Origin: Ferranicluibacter quercicola
Lineage (GTDB): Bacteria > Pseudomonadota > Alphaproteobacteria > Rhizobiales > Rhizobiaceae
DNA length: 64,000 nt
NCBI RefSeq assembly: GCF_021168455.1
Contig: NZ_JAJOZR010000002.1
Location: forward strand, 248,001 to 312,000
Direction of reading: 5' to 3'
How positions within the stretch are numbered: position 1 is the first letter of the stretch; every line of letters starts with the position of its first letter. Both the position numbers and the translations under genes were made by a program. Below the pieces are notes generated by a model, which was not told where the DNA came from, made no database searches, and worked only from the letters and a program-made list of their open reading frames with translations. This document shows, in pieces, positions 20,969 through 30,285 of the stretch.

Positions 20969-20992
20969 ATTTCGCCGTGGGGATTGGTCGAT

Positions 20993-21424
20993 ATGGGTGT
21001 TTCCGACAGCGATCGCAGCCTTCTTGCGCTGCTTGGCGAAAATGCGCGCATGCCGACAGCCGTGCTGGCCCGCAGGCTCGGTCTGTCGCGTACCACCGTT
21101 CAGGCGCGGCTGGAGCGACTGGAGCGGGACGGGGTGATCACCGGCTATGGCGTCCGCCTCTCCAGCGACTACGAGCGCGGGCTGGTGCGGGCGCATATCC
21201 TCATCACGCTCGCGGCCCGGGCACTGCCGCGCGTCACGCGCGATCTGGAAGCGATGCAGGCGGTGCGCATCGTCCATTCGGTCAGCGGCAGCTTCGACCT
21301 CATCGCCATCGTCGAGGCCGCCTCGATCAGCGCGCTCGACCTCGTCATCGACCGGATCGGGACGATCGAGGGGGTGGAGAAGACCCTGTCGTCCATCGTG
21401 CTGTCGACGCGGATCAGCCGCTGA
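20993..21424 (+). CDS. Lrp/AsnC family transcriptional regulator
   Basis: 143 residues. The N-terminal winged helix-turn-helix (DRSLLALLGENARMPTAVLA, LGLSRTTVQARLERLERDGV with ITGYGVRL) is followed by the RAM ligand-binding domain (HILITLAARALPRVTRDLEA, IVHSVSGSFDLIAIVEAAS). ATG 20993 fits the usual start of the family; upstream in-frame codons would extend it without homology. It is transcribed away from the saccharopine-dehydrogenase-like gene, so it probably controls that gene in response to an amino acid, perhaps lysine. Confidence 0.9.
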   Translation: MGVSDSDRSLLALLGENARMPTAVLARRLGLSRTTVQARLERLERDGVITGYGVRLSSDYERGLVRAHILITLAARALPRVTRDLEAMQAVRIVHSVSGSFDLIAIVEAASISALDLVIDRIGTIEGVEKTLSSIVLSTRISR

Positions 21425-21446
21425 AAGCGCGGCCTCCGGCCCCATG

Positions 21447-21482
21447 AAAAAAGCCGCGTCCCCTGCGAGACGCGGCTTTTCG
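21447..21482. terminator. Bidirectional terminator between the Lrp-type gene and ppa
   Basis: AAAAGCCGCGTC (21449-21460) pairs perfectly with GACGCGGCTTTT (21469-21480) around an 8-base loop. The A and T ends make it usable from both strands. Confidence 0.92.
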
Positions 21483-21503
21483 AATACGGATAGGGAGGAG
21501 ACC

Positions 21504-22037
21504 TTACTTGACGGTCTTTGCGCGCTCGATCGCTTCGACGATCAGCTGGCGGGCGACGGTCGCGTCCTTCCAGCCGAAGATCTTGACCCACTTGCCGGGC
21601 TCCAGATCCTTGTAGTGTTCGAAGAAGTGCTCGATCTGCTGCAGGGTGATTTCCGGCAGGTCGGTATATTCCTTGACCTTGTCGTACCGCTTGGTCAGGT
21701 GCGCGCTCGGCACGGCGATGATCTTTTCATCCTTGCCGGAATTGTCTTCCATCATCATCACGCCAATCGGGCGGACGTTGATGACACAGCCGGGAACGAG
21801 CGGGCGCGTGCTGGCGATGAGGACGTCGATCGGGTCGCCATCGTCCGACAGCGTGTGCGGCACGAAGCCGTAATTGCCCGGATAGGTCATGGGCGTATAG
21901 AGAAAGCGGTCGACGACGAGCGTGCCGGCTTCCTTGTCCATCTCGTACTTGATCGGATGACCGCCAACGGGAACCTCCACGATGACATTGATGTCTTCCG
22001 GCGGGTTCTTTCCGATCGAGATTGCGTCAATACGCAT
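21504..22037 (-). CDS. ppa: Inorganic pyrophosphatase (family I)
   Basis: Soluble Mg-dependent enzyme that hydrolyses pyrophosphate and so pulls biosynthetic reactions forward. It has 177 residues, typical of bacterial hexameric enzymes. The family signature is the acidic metal site SDDGDPIDVLIASTRPLVPG. Other conserved blocks are YEMDKEAGTLVVDRFLYTPM with TYPGNYGFVPHT, and the late lysine-rich EHYKDLEPGKWVKIFGW. GGAGG precedes ATG 22037, and a good promoter lies at 22071-22099. Confidence 0.97.
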   Translation of the reverse strand: MRIDAISIGKNPPEDINVIVEVPVGGHPIKYEMDKEAGTLVVDRFLYTPMTYPGNYGFVPHTLSDDGDPIDVLIASTRPLVPGCVINVRPIGVMMMEDNSGKDEKIIAVPSAHLTKRYDKVKEYTDLPEITLQQIEHFFEHYKDLEPGKWVKIFGWKDATVARQLIVEAIERAKTVK

Positions 22038-22070
22038 GAAGCCTCCATGCTCCTGAAGTGGGACTGACGT

Positions 22071-22099
22071 CCGATAAAGCCAAACCTGCCGTTGTGCAA
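22071..22099 (-). promoter_or_regulatory. Candidate housekeeping promoter of ppa
   Basis: Read on the minus strand, TTGCAC (22099-22094) and TATCGG (22076-22071) are 17 bases apart. The predicted start is near 22064, about 27 bases before the ppa ATG. Confidence 0.55.
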
Positions 22100-22219
22100 T
22101 ATCAGCGGCGGTCTGAAGCGTTCATTTGTAGGCAAAGAGGTTAAAGAGCGGACATTTCGTCGATTCCGGGTCTGCGCGCAAACCCGGCGGCGCCATTCGT
22201 CGCGCTTTCCGGAGCGCCG

Positions 22220-22726
22220 TCAGTTCCAGACGTAGCCGATCTTCTTCAGGCTCTTGCCGCCGAAATCCTCCATGCCTTCGCAGATGTCGCGGCCGCCGGC
22301 ATTGCGGAAGAAGCGGCCGGCGTGCGCGCAATCGTCCAGGCACCAGACGACCAGGCCGCGGCAGCCGAGCGACGTCAGCAGGCTGCTCGCCTCGCCGAAG
22401 AGGATGCGGCCGAGACCGATGCCCTGATATTCCGGGCGGAAGTAGATCTCGTAGACCTCGCCCTCCTGCGGCAGGGCCCGGGCGCGCGACAGGCCGAGCG
22501 TTGCATAGCCGGCGATGACGCCGGCAACCTCGATGATCAGCAGCGTCGAGGGGCCGCCGGTCGCCTTGCGCCACCAAGCCGCATTGCGGCGATCGACCAT
22601 TTCGTTGAGCGGGCGATGGGGGATGAGGCCGGAATAGGTCTGCAGCCAGGAGAGGCGGTGAACCTGGGAAATTTCGGCGGCGTCTCTCGGCAGGCCGGGG
22701 CGCACTTCGATGGACAATGTCTTCAT
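22220..22726 (-). CDS. GNAT family N-acetyltransferase
   Basis: 168 residues. The fold follows the GNAT order: an N-terminal RPGLPRDAAEISQVHRLSWL helix, the central strand GYATLGLS, then GEVYEIYFRPEYQGIGLGR, where QGIGLG is the acetyl-CoA pyrophosphate loop, and a C-terminal RGLVVWCLDDCAHAGRFF with GYVW end. The acceptor cannot be predicted. An in-frame ATG at 22762 would add 12 residues; I prefer 22726 because the domain begins there, but neither has a strong Shine-Dalgarno. A perfect CtrA-type box lies just upstream (22793-22808). Confidence 0.82.
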   Translation of the reverse strand: MKTLSIEVRPGLPRDAAEISQVHRLSWLQTYSGLIPHRPLNEMVDRRNAAWWRKATGGPSTLLIIEVAGVIAGYATLGLSRARALPQEGEVYEIYFRPEYQGIGLGRILFGEASSLLTSLGCRGLVVWCLDDCAHAGRFFRNAGGRDICEGMEDFGGKSLKKIGYVWN

Positions 22727-22792
22727 GTTGCGCGTCGACCCTGTCCGTCCCATCTTCGTCACGCCGCGGCATCCTGCCCGGCAGCGGCGAAA

Positions 22793-22808
22793 TTAACGGT
22801 ATTTTAAC
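22793..22808 (-). promoter_or_regulatory. CtrA-type box upstream of the GNAT gene
   Basis: TTAA (22793-22796), seven bases, TTAAC (22804-22808): an exact match to the CtrA consensus. It lies 67-82 bases upstream of the preferred start at 22726. Confidence 0.55.
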
Positions 22809-22959
22809 GAGATCGGCAAGCGCGAATTCGCACTGCGCACAAGGCATCGTTTGTGATGTCGGGCGGGCGGCAGGGCGCAGGAGGACGGGTCGGAGTCGAA
22901 GCCAGCGGTGACCGGACCTCACAAATTCGCCGCGACGCTGCACATCGGCGTTGGCGGAC

Positions 22960-22984
22960 GGAACTTTTGTGAAAAGCAGGCGTT
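22960..22984 (+). promoter_or_regulatory. EcfG/RpoE2-type promoter of the rpoH-type gene
   Basis: GGAAC (22960-22964), 16 bases, CGTT (22981-22984). This matches the general-stress sigma factor consensus of Rhizobiales (GGAAC-N16/17-cGTT). Rhizobial rpoH2 genes are known members of that regulon. Confidence 0.75.
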
Positions 22985-23172
22985 ATGAAACGTCCGATCG
23001 ACTGGCCAAGCGCCCGGTTGGGCCCAGATCGAACCGATGTCCATCCGCTTGGCGTCGTCTCATACAACAGAATTAGGGCGTCTCGATTGCAGGTCAAGTC
23101 TTCCACCCTCGCAATACCGTCTCCCCAAGCCCAGCCCGGAGGCACGGTCACGTGCCCGTCATGGAGTAGCCA

Positions 23173-24039
<867 letters not shown>

Positions 24040-24063
24040 GACCGATCGACGACAGATGAAAAC

Positions 24064-24094
24064 GAAAAAGCCCGCCACACCGGTGGGCTTTTTC
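24064..24094. terminator. Terminator between the rpoH-type gene and the M48 protease gene
   Basis: GAAAAAGCCCGCC pairs with GGTGGGCTTTTTC (one G-T pair) around a five-base loop. It is usable in both directions by two convergent genes. Confidence 0.88.
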
Positions 24095-24104
24095 GTGCGG
24101 GCCT

Positions 24105-25625
24105 CTACTCCGAAATGATCTTGATGCGGTCGCCGGGCTTGATGGTCGAGGTGATCTGCAGGGCGTTGATCAGGCGAAAGAGATCGAGCTTGCGGTCGGT
24201 GCCCATCATGCGGGCCGACAGGGTCGCCAGCGTATCGCCGGGGGCGACGGTGATCACGCGGATGCGCAGGGGCTTCAGCGCGGCGGCTTCCTGGGGGCTC
24301 ATGCGGCGGAACGAGTTGCGCAGCACATCGGCCGTCGGCTCCAGCGACGGCATGCCCTTGGGCACCGCCGTCAGGAAGCGGTAGATCTGCGTGTCGATCC
24401 GCAGCACCGTCACGTCGAAATCCCAGCGCTCGGCCGAGGCGCGGGCGGTCGCGGCCTCCAGCCCGTTGATGGTGATGGCGTGGATCGTTTCCGGCTGCAG
24501 GCCGGTGACCCAGCCGCTGGCGATATAGTCGGTCAGGCTGCGATGCTGGGTATCGGCCACGCCGTCGAAGCGGATGGCGATCTCGCCGGGGCCGGTTGCG
24601 AGCACCGCTTCCGCCTTGTTGTCGATCTGGAAGCCTGCGGGCACGTCGAAGCGGATGCCGAGCTTGCCATGCAGGAAGGTCTGTCCGCGGACATAGCCCT
24701 CCTGCGGGCTGTCGCCATAGAGCAGGCCGTCGATGCCATCGAGGAAATAGTCGCGGCCCCGGTCGCCGGTCGTGCCCTCGGGGCCGAAGGCGCGGGCGTG
24801 GCGGCGGGCGAGCTCCACGCGCTGCGGCGCGTTCGGGTGGCTCGACAGGAAGTCCATGCTCTGGTCGTTTTCCGGGTCCACCGAGGAGAACCGGCTATAG
24901 GCGGCCATGGCATCGAGAAAGCGTGCGGCGGCATAGGGGTCGTAGCCCGCTTCGCCCAGCATGCGCACGCCGATCACGTCGGCCTGCAGCTCCTGGTTTC
25001 GCGAGAAGGCGGCGAGCCGCAACTTGCCGCGAGCAAGCGCCTGTTTGCCGGCAAGGTCGCTCGAGAGAACCTCCGACACGACGCGGCTGGCGATGACCTC
25101 GGCTTCCTCGCGCTGCTGGCGCTGGATGCCGTGATTGGCGGTGACGTGCGCCATCTCGTGCGAGAGCACGGCAGCGACCTCGGAGGCGTCGTCGGCCAGC
25201 GCCAGCAGGCCACGCGTGACGTAGAGATAGCCGCCGGGCAGGGCGAAGGCATTAATGGCCGGAGAGTTCAACAGCGTGATGCGATAGGACTGGTTGGGAT
25301 TTTCGGACACGGCCGTCAGGGCGCCGGTAATGCGGGCGACCAGCCGCTCGGTCTTCTCGTCCTTGTATTCGCCGCCGTAGCTCGCGACGATTCGCGGATG
25401 TTCGCGGGCGCCCATCTGCGCGCGGGGATCGTTCTTCTGAACCTCGTCGACGATCTGCGGCGTGGCGGAGGGGGAGACGCTCGGCTCGTAGCTCTGTTCG
25501 ATGGCGGTCTGGCAACCGGCGAGCGCCAGCAGAGCGAGGCCGGCGACGGACGCGCGCAGGGTGCTTGCAATGCCACGGGCCGACAGGTGCCCGCCGTTCC
25601 GCTCGTTCCGCTCGTTCACCGTCAT
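24105..25625 (-). CDS. M48 family metalloprotease lipoprotein (BepA-like) with a LysM-like end
   Basis: 506 residues. The N-terminus ends in a lipobox (LALLALAGC, Cys38), so the protein is probably a lipoprotein facing the periplasm. The peptidase M48 zinc site is HEMAH (156-160), with the third ligand Glu212 in QELQADVIGVRML. Such proteases check outer-membrane protein assembly. The last 50 residues (VAPGDTLATLSARM, then LINALQ and KPGDRIKII) look like a LysM-type module. ATG 25625 has only a weak GAGG; a later start would shorten the signal region. The gene is convergent with the rpoH-type gene. Confidence 0.9.
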   Translation of the reverse strand: MTVNERNERNGGHLSARGIASTLRASVAGLALLALAGCQTAIEQSYEPSVSPSATPQIVDEVQKNDPRAQMGAREHPRIVASYGGEYKDEKTERLVARITGALTAVSENPNQSYRITLLNSPAINAFALPGGYLYVTRGLLALADDASEVAAVLSHEMAHVTANHGIQRQQREEAEVIASRVVSEVLSSDLAGKQALARGKLRLAAFSRNQELQADVIGVRMLGEAGYDPYAAARFLDAMAAYSRFSSVDPENDQSMDFLSSHPNAPQRVELARRHARAFGPEGTTGDRGRDYFLDGIDGLLYGDSPQEGYVRGQTFLHGKLGIRFDVPAGFQIDNKAEAVLATGPGEIAIRFDGVADTQHRSLTDYIASGWVTGLQPETIHAITINGLEAATARASAERWDFDVTVLRIDTQIYRFLTAVPKGMPSLEPTADVLRNSFRRMSPQEAAALKPLRIRVITVAPGDTLATLSARMMGTDRKLDLFRLINALQITSTIKPGDRIKIISE

Positions 25626-25889
25626 GCCTCAGCCCATCTTCGCGTCCGGCGGCGTGCCGAACGCTCTTGCGGCAGTTCCGGCAGAGCCGCCCTACATCCT
25701 GGGATACGTGCAATCGCTCCGTTTCCCAGAGCCCGATCTAGCCTATTCGTGCCGCCCATGCCTACTGCATAATTCCGCAAAGCCGGTCGGTTTGCGGAAA
25801 AAAGCTGCCGTTCTCCGCCGGGCCGGCCCGGCTCCATCGCGGGTGCCACAGGCGGACGGTCAAATTGTGGCATGGGCGCCGGATGCGGT

Positions 25890-26627
25890 TCAGGCACCTT
25901 TCGACGGGACGCCAAGGAAGCGGGCGACGGCTGCCGGTTCGCTCCGGCGCAGGAAGGCGTCGGCCTCTTCGTGGAGCGCGACCCTGCCGTCGTCGAGGAA
26001 GAGCACCCGGTCGGCGAGGCGACGCACGTCGTCGGCATGGTGCGTGACGAGGAGGATCGTGCTGGCCTCCTTCGCCTGCAAGGCCGCCAGAAGATCTCCC
26101 ATTTCCTGCCGCAAGCCCGGGTCGAGTGCGGCGAAGGGTTCGTCGAGCAGCAGGATCGGGCGCCGGCGCACGAGGGCGCGGGCGAGCGCCACCCGCTGCC
26201 GTTCGCCGCCCGACAGCGTCGGCGGCAGGCGCCGTTCGAAACCCGCAAGCCCGACATCCCCCAGCGCCTGTTCGATCTGTGCGCGATCATCGCCGTCCAG
26301 CGTTAGGGACGGGCTGATGCCGAGGCCGATATTGGTCGCGATGTCGAGATGGGCAAAGAGATTGTGCTCCTGGAAGATGACCGAGACCGGGCGGAGCGCG
26401 GGCGGGATCGGGGTCGCGTCCGCGCCCAGAATGCTGACACGGCCTGCGTCCGGCGTCTCGAAACCGGCGACGAGGTTGAGCAGGGTGGATTTGCCGGAGC
26501 CGGAGGCGCCGGTGACGGCCGTGATCCTGCCGCGCTCGATGGCGGCATCGAAGAGAAGCGTGCGCGGGACGGGATGGCCGGGGAAGCGGACCGCGACGTT
26601 CTCGAGACGTATGGCGAGGGTTGTCAC
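25890..26627 (-). CDS. thiQ: Thiamine ABC transporter ATP-binding protein
   Basis: ATPase subunit of the thiamine/TPP importer, 245 residues. Walker A GASGSGKST, Q-loop FQEHNLF, signature LSGGERQRVALARAL and Walker B ILLLDEPFAALDP are all present. The start is GTG 26627, which overlaps the thiP stop by four bases (GTGA) and implies translational coupling. The same frame is open much further upstream, but that part is only the shadow of thiP. It is the last gene of thiBPQ. Confidence 0.93.
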   Translation of the reverse strand: MTTLAIRLENVAVRFPGHPVPRTLLFDAAIERGRITAVTGASGSGKSTLLNLVAGFETPDAGRVSILGADATPIPPALRPVSVIFQEHNLFAHLDIATNIGLGISPSLTLDGDDRAQIEQALGDVGLAGFERRLPPTLSGGERQRVALARALVRRRPILLLDEPFAALDPGLRQEMGDLLAALQAKEASTILLVTHHADDVRRLADRVLFLDDGRVALHEEADAFLRRSEPAAVARFLGVPSKGA

Positions 26628-28270
26628 GATGCACGCTCCCTCAGGCTTTCGCGGGCGGTTCCAAGGATGGTGAGGGCGACGCAGACGAAGCCGAGAAGAA
26701 GGGCGAGGCCGGCGGCGTCCGTCGTGCGGTAGCTGCCCATGCGGCTGTAGAGCAGGTAGGGCAGGGTGACCATATCCTGCGAGCCGAACAGCGCGACGGC
26801 GCCCAGATCGCCCAGCGACAGGGCTGCGGCGAAGGAGAGCGCCATGAGCAGCGGGCGGCGCAGGCCCGGCCAGTCGATCAGCACGATGCGGGACCAGCCG
26901 GATATGCCGAGGCTCGTCGTCAGCCGTCCCGTGCGGGCGGCATGGGTTGCGATGGCCGGGGCCAGCACGCGGGTGACGAAGGGCAGCGCCATCAGCGTGT
27001 TGATGAGCGTGACGACCGCCGGTGCGAAGCGGGCGACGTCGCCGAACGGTCGCAGCAGCAGAAACCATCCTGCCCCTATGACGACCGGCGGCACGAGAAG
27101 GACCAGCGACGTGCCGGCGGCGACGCTGCCCGAAAACAGATGGGCGAAGCGGCCCGGCCGGCGCTGCGACAGCAGGATCTGGCGCGTGGTCAGCATGATG
27201 GTGGCCAGCGCCACCGACAAGGCCGCCGACACCGCAGCGATGCCGAGGCTGGTGACGAGTGCGCGATGGACCTGGGCGTCGGATGCCAGTTTGCCGAGGT
27301 CGGAGGCCAGGCCCGAAACGAGGACGGAGGCGAGTGGTGCCGCGACGAAGAGGGCGGCGAGCGCAATGACGAGGCCATCGGCGAGAATGGCCGAGCGTGA
27401 CCGGCCATCGAAGCGGCGCACCGGCCGGCCGGTCGTGAAGCCCTCCGTTGCGGGCGGGGTCATCCAGCGAAGAACGAGCAGGAGCACGGCCGTCACCGCG
27501 ATCTGCAGCGCGGAAAGCGCGATGGCACGCGGGGGATCGAAGTCGAACCGCAGGGCCTGATAGATCGCGACCTCCAGCGTGCTGGCGGCAGGGCCGCCGC
27601 CGAGCGTCAGCACCAGCGTGAAGCTGGTGGCGCACAGCATGAAGATCAGGCCGGCCATGCCCGACAGCAGGCCGCGGATGACCGGCCATGCGATGAAGCG
27701 AAAGAGAGAAAGGCCGGACAGTCCGAGATTGGCGGAGACCAGCCAGTATTCGCCGGGGATGCGCTCCAGCCCCGACAGCAGCAGCCTGACGGCCAGCGGC
27801 ATGTTGAAGAAGACATGGGCGACGAGAATGCCGGCCAGACCGTAGATCGCGACTGGCCGGTCGAGATCGAGCAGGGCGAAGACGTCATTGACCACGCCCT
27901 GCCGGCCCCAGATGCCGACGATGCCGAGCGCGGCGACCAGCGCCGGCAGGCCGAGCGGTAGCGCCATCAGCCGGATGATCCAGATGCGGCCCGGAAAGCG
28001 CCGCCGCCGGGCGAGCGCCAAGGCCACGGGGATGGCGAAGGCGATCGACAGGAGCGTGGAAAGGCCGGCCTGGATGAGCGTGAAGCGGGCGACCCGCCAG
28101 ACATAGGCATCGAAAACAGGGGCATGGAAGACACCGCCTGTGGCTCCGGTCTCCGCGCCGGTCGCGGCCAAGGCGAGCGCGAGGATGGCGGCGCCGACGA
28201 AGAGCGCGATGCCGAGAATGCCGGCCACGCCGAGCGTCCGCGTCAGACGGCGATCGCGAGCGGCGGGCAC
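26624..28270 (-). CDS. thiP: Thiamine ABC transporter permease
   Basis: Fused double permease of the thiamine/TPP importer, 548 residues with about twelve membrane segments. The two halves each carry a permease loop: the first around LERIPGEYWLVSANLGLSGL, the second around LTTSLGISGWSRIVLIDWPG. Length and order fit ThiP of Gram-negative bacteria. thiB ends seven bases upstream and thiQ overlaps downstream, so the three are one transcript controlled by the TPP riboswitch before thiB. Confidence 0.93.
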   Translation of the reverse strand: MPAARDRRLTRTLGVAGILGIALFVGAAILALALAATGAETGATGGVFHAPVFDAYVWRVARFTLIQAGLSTLLSIAFAIPVALALARRRRFPGRIWIIRLMALPLGLPALVAALGIVGIWGRQGVVNDVFALLDLDRPVAIYGLAGILVAHVFFNMPLAVRLLLSGLERIPGEYWLVSANLGLSGLSLFRFIAWPVIRGLLSGMAGLIFMLCATSFTLVLTLGGGPAASTLEVAIYQALRFDFDPPRAIALSALQIAVTAVLLLVLRWMTPPATEGFTTGRPVRRFDGRSRSAILADGLVIALAALFVAAPLASVLVSGLASDLGKLASDAQVHRALVTSLGIAAVSAALSVALATIMLTTRQILLSQRRPGRFAHLFSGSVAAGTSLVLLVPPVVIGAGWFLLLRPFGDVARFAPAVVTLINTLMALPFVTRVLAPAIATHAARTGRLTTSLGISGWSRIVLIDWPGLRRPLLMALSFAAALSLGDLGAVALFGSQDMVTLPYLLYSRMGSYRTTDAAGLALLLGFVCVALTILGTARESLRERAS

Positions 28271-28277
28271 GGGACGA

Positions 28278-29315
28278 TCAGTTCCGGCTCATGGCAGCCA
28301 GCCATTCGTCGATCCAGGCCTTGCGGTTCGCAGCGACATCCTCCGGGCTCATCAGGAAGGTCGTCTTGGGCTTAACCAGCTTTGAGAAAGCCTCCGGCAG
28401 CGGCTCGCTGGGCTGTGCCACCGGCATCATCCAGTTGGTGGTGGGCAGGATGGCCTGCGCCTGCGGGCCGTCGAGGAAGGCGAGGAAGGCCTTGGCGAGC
28501 GCGGGGTCGCGGGCGGCCTTCGTCATGCCGGCCACCTCGATCTGGATATAGTGCCCCTCGGCGAATTCCGCCGCCTGATAGCGGTCGCTGCTTTCGGACA
28601 CCATGTGATAGGCGGGCGAGGTCGTGTAGGAGAGAACCATGGGCGCTTCGCCCTTGGTGAAGAAGCCGTAGGCTTCCGACCAGCCGGGCGTGACGGTGAG
28701 GATGCGGTCCTTCAGCTTGCTCCAGGCTTCGCCGGACCGGTCGCCATAGATGGACTTCACCCAGAGCAGCAGGCCGAGGCCCGGCGTCGAGGTGCGGGGG
28801 TCCTCGATGACGATCTTGTCCTTCGCGCCGCCCTCGACCAGCTCCTTCAGGCTCTTGGGCGGGTTCTTCAGCGTCTGCGTGTCGTAGACGAAGGCGAAGT
28901 GGCCGTAATCATAGGGCACGAAGCTGTCGTCCGAAAAGCCGCCGGGAACGGTGAGCGCGGAGGTGTCGAGGCCATGCGGGGCGAAGAAGCCGGTGGCCTT
29001 GGCCTCGGCGACGAGGTTGGTGTCGAGGCCGACGACGACATCCGCCTTGGAGGCGGGGCCTTCGAGCTTCAGCCGCGTCAGCAGCTCCACGCCATCGGCG
29101 ACGCTGACATAGGTGAGCGTGCAGTCGCAGGTCTTCTCGAAGCTCTCGGCGATCTTGGGGCCGGGGCCCCATTCGCTGGTGAAGCTCTCATAGGTGTAGA
29201 CGGTCAGCGTCTTCTTCTCTGCGGCACCGGCGGGTTGGGCGCCGGCGAGGGAAAGCATCATGCCCCCGGCGAGAAGGAAGGTGGTCGTGGTGGTGAAAAG
29301 CCAAGTGCCGCGCAT
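28278..29315 (-). CDS. thiB: Thiamine ABC transporter substrate-binding protein
   Basis: Periplasmic thiamine/TPP-binding protein, 345 residues. A signal peptide (MRGTWLFTTTTTFLLAGGMM, then GAQPAGAAEKK) precedes the ThiB fold: LTVYTYESFTSEWGPGPKI, the two-cysteine CDCTLTYVSVADGVELL region, ADVVVGLDTNLVAEA, and the family-typical VLSYTTSPAYHM near the middle of the C-terminal lobe. I chose ATG 29315, preceded by GAAGGAGG. A longer frame upstream would run through the riboswitch. It is the first gene of thiBPQ. Confidence 0.94.
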   Translation of the reverse strand: MRGTWLFTTTTTFLLAGGMMLSLAGAQPAGAAEKKTLTVYTYESFTSEWGPGPKIAESFEKTCDCTLTYVSVADGVELLTRLKLEGPASKADVVVGLDTNLVAEAKATGFFAPHGLDTSALTVPGGFSDDSFVPYDYGHFAFVYDTQTLKNPPKSLKELVEGGAKDKIVIEDPRTSTPGLGLLLWVKSIYGDRSGEAWSKLKDRILTVTPGWSEAYGFFTKGEAPMVLSYTTSPAYHMVSESSDRYQAAEFAEGHYIQIEVAGMTKAARDPALAKAFLAFLDGPQAQAILPTTNWMMPVAQPSEPLPEAFSKLVKPKTTFLMSPEDVAANRKAWIDEWLAAMSRN

Positions 29316-29367
29316 GCGCGCCTCCTTCAGGATACAGGTTTCAAGGGGAGTAGCGCTTGCGAGCCGT

Positions 29368-29480
29368 CTAATCCCTCCGCCGGTGCTAGCCGGATCAGGT
29401 TCCGCGGGTTGGCGTTTCGCGCCTCTCAGCCCGTCGTCCCGCAACGACGGATCGTCGCGTTGGAAGGGCACCCCGTTAGA
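29368..29480 (-). promoter_or_regulatory. TPP riboswitch (THI element) controlling thiBPQ
   Basis: On the minus strand the conserved THI-box blocks follow in order: GGGGTGCC (29474-29467), CTGAGA (29429-29424), and the segment complementary to 29397-29372 containing TGATCCGGCTAG and CCGGCGGAGGGA. TPP binding would lower thiBPQ expression. About 50 bases separate it from the thiB start, enough to mask the Shine-Dalgarno. Confidence 0.96.
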
Positions 29481-29632
29481 GCATGCCAAGATCTAGACGC
29501 GGTCCCGCCCCTTGGCAAGATCCAAGGTCGCAGGATGCCTCGGTGCGCGAGCGCCCGTGCCCTCCCGCATCTTTGGGGCTTTTGCGCCCTTTGACCTTTG
29601 CCTCCGGGCCGGCTTCGCGCTATGGCAGCGCG

Positions 29633-30283
29633 ATGACCGCAACCGCATTCACCATCCTGCTCGGCGGGCCGCTGACGATGACCGACCGGCTGGCCGCGCA
29701 GCTGGCCGGAACGCGCGTCATCGCGGCGGATGGCGGCATGCGGCATGCGGGGGCCATCGGGCGGACGCCGGAACTCTGGGTCGGCGATTTCGACTCGACG
29801 CCGGACGCGCTGATCGCGGCCTGGCCGAACGTTCCGCGCGAGCCCTATCCGCCGGCCAAGAACGAGACCGATGGCGAGATTGCCGTGGCGGCGGCGCGGA
29901 TGCGCGGCGCGCGGCGGCTGATCCTGGCCGGCGCGCTCGGCGGCGAGCGCAGCGACCATGCCTTCCAGCACCTGCTGCACGGGCTGCACCTTGCCGAAAC
30001 CGGGCTCGACGTGCTGCTGACCTCGGGCGAGGAGGAGGCGGTGCCGCTGCTGCCCGGCATCACCGAGGTCCACCTGCCGAAAGGCTGTCTCTTCTCCGTG
30101 CTCGGTCTCGATGCGCTGACCGATCTTTCCATTGCCGGCGCGCGCTATGCGCTCGACCGTTTCGCGGTGCCCTTCGGGTCGTCGCGCACCCTTTCCAACG
30201 TGGCGGAAGGACCCGTGCAGCTGACGCTCGGCACGGGCCGCGCGATGCTTCTCGCCCGCCCCCTCGACATGACAGGAGCCTGA
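29633..30283 (+). CDS. Thiamine pyrophosphokinase
   Basis: Transfers pyrophosphate from ATP to thiamine to make TPP, 216 residues. Family motifs are visible: VIAADGGMRHA, ELWVGDFDST (the catalytic acidic motif), the NETDGEIAVAAA block and GGERSDHAFQHL, ending in the beta-rich TPK B1 part (SNVAEGPVQLTLGTGRAMLL). ATG 29633 is chosen because the protein domain begins at once; the Shine-Dalgarno is poor. It is divergent from thiBPQ, so uptake and activation of thiamine are side by side. The stop lies two bases before the next start. Confidence 0.9.
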   Translation: MTATAFTILLGGPLTMTDRLAAQLAGTRVIAADGGMRHAGAIGRTPELWVGDFDSTPDALIAAWPNVPREPYPPAKNETDGEIAVAAARMRGARRLILAGALGGERSDHAFQHLLHGLHLAETGLDVLLTSGEEEAVPLLPGITEVHLPKGCLFSVLGLDALTDLSIAGARYALDRFAVPFGSSRTLSNVAEGPVQLTLGTGRAMLLARPLDMTGA

Positions 30284-30285
30284 CC

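Larger units (their letters stand above)
22727..23172. other. Divergent intergenic region of about 446 bases (GNAT / rpoH-type gene)
   Basis: The region holds a CtrA-type box for the GNAT gene and an EcfG/RpoE2-type promoter for the sigma factor gene. The predicted sigma-factor leader is about 180 bases. A small hairpin (GGCACG 23141-23146 with CGTGCC 23151-23156) lies just before the Shine-Dalgarno GGAG at 23163. I see no RNA gene or supported coding frame here. Confidence 0.5.
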
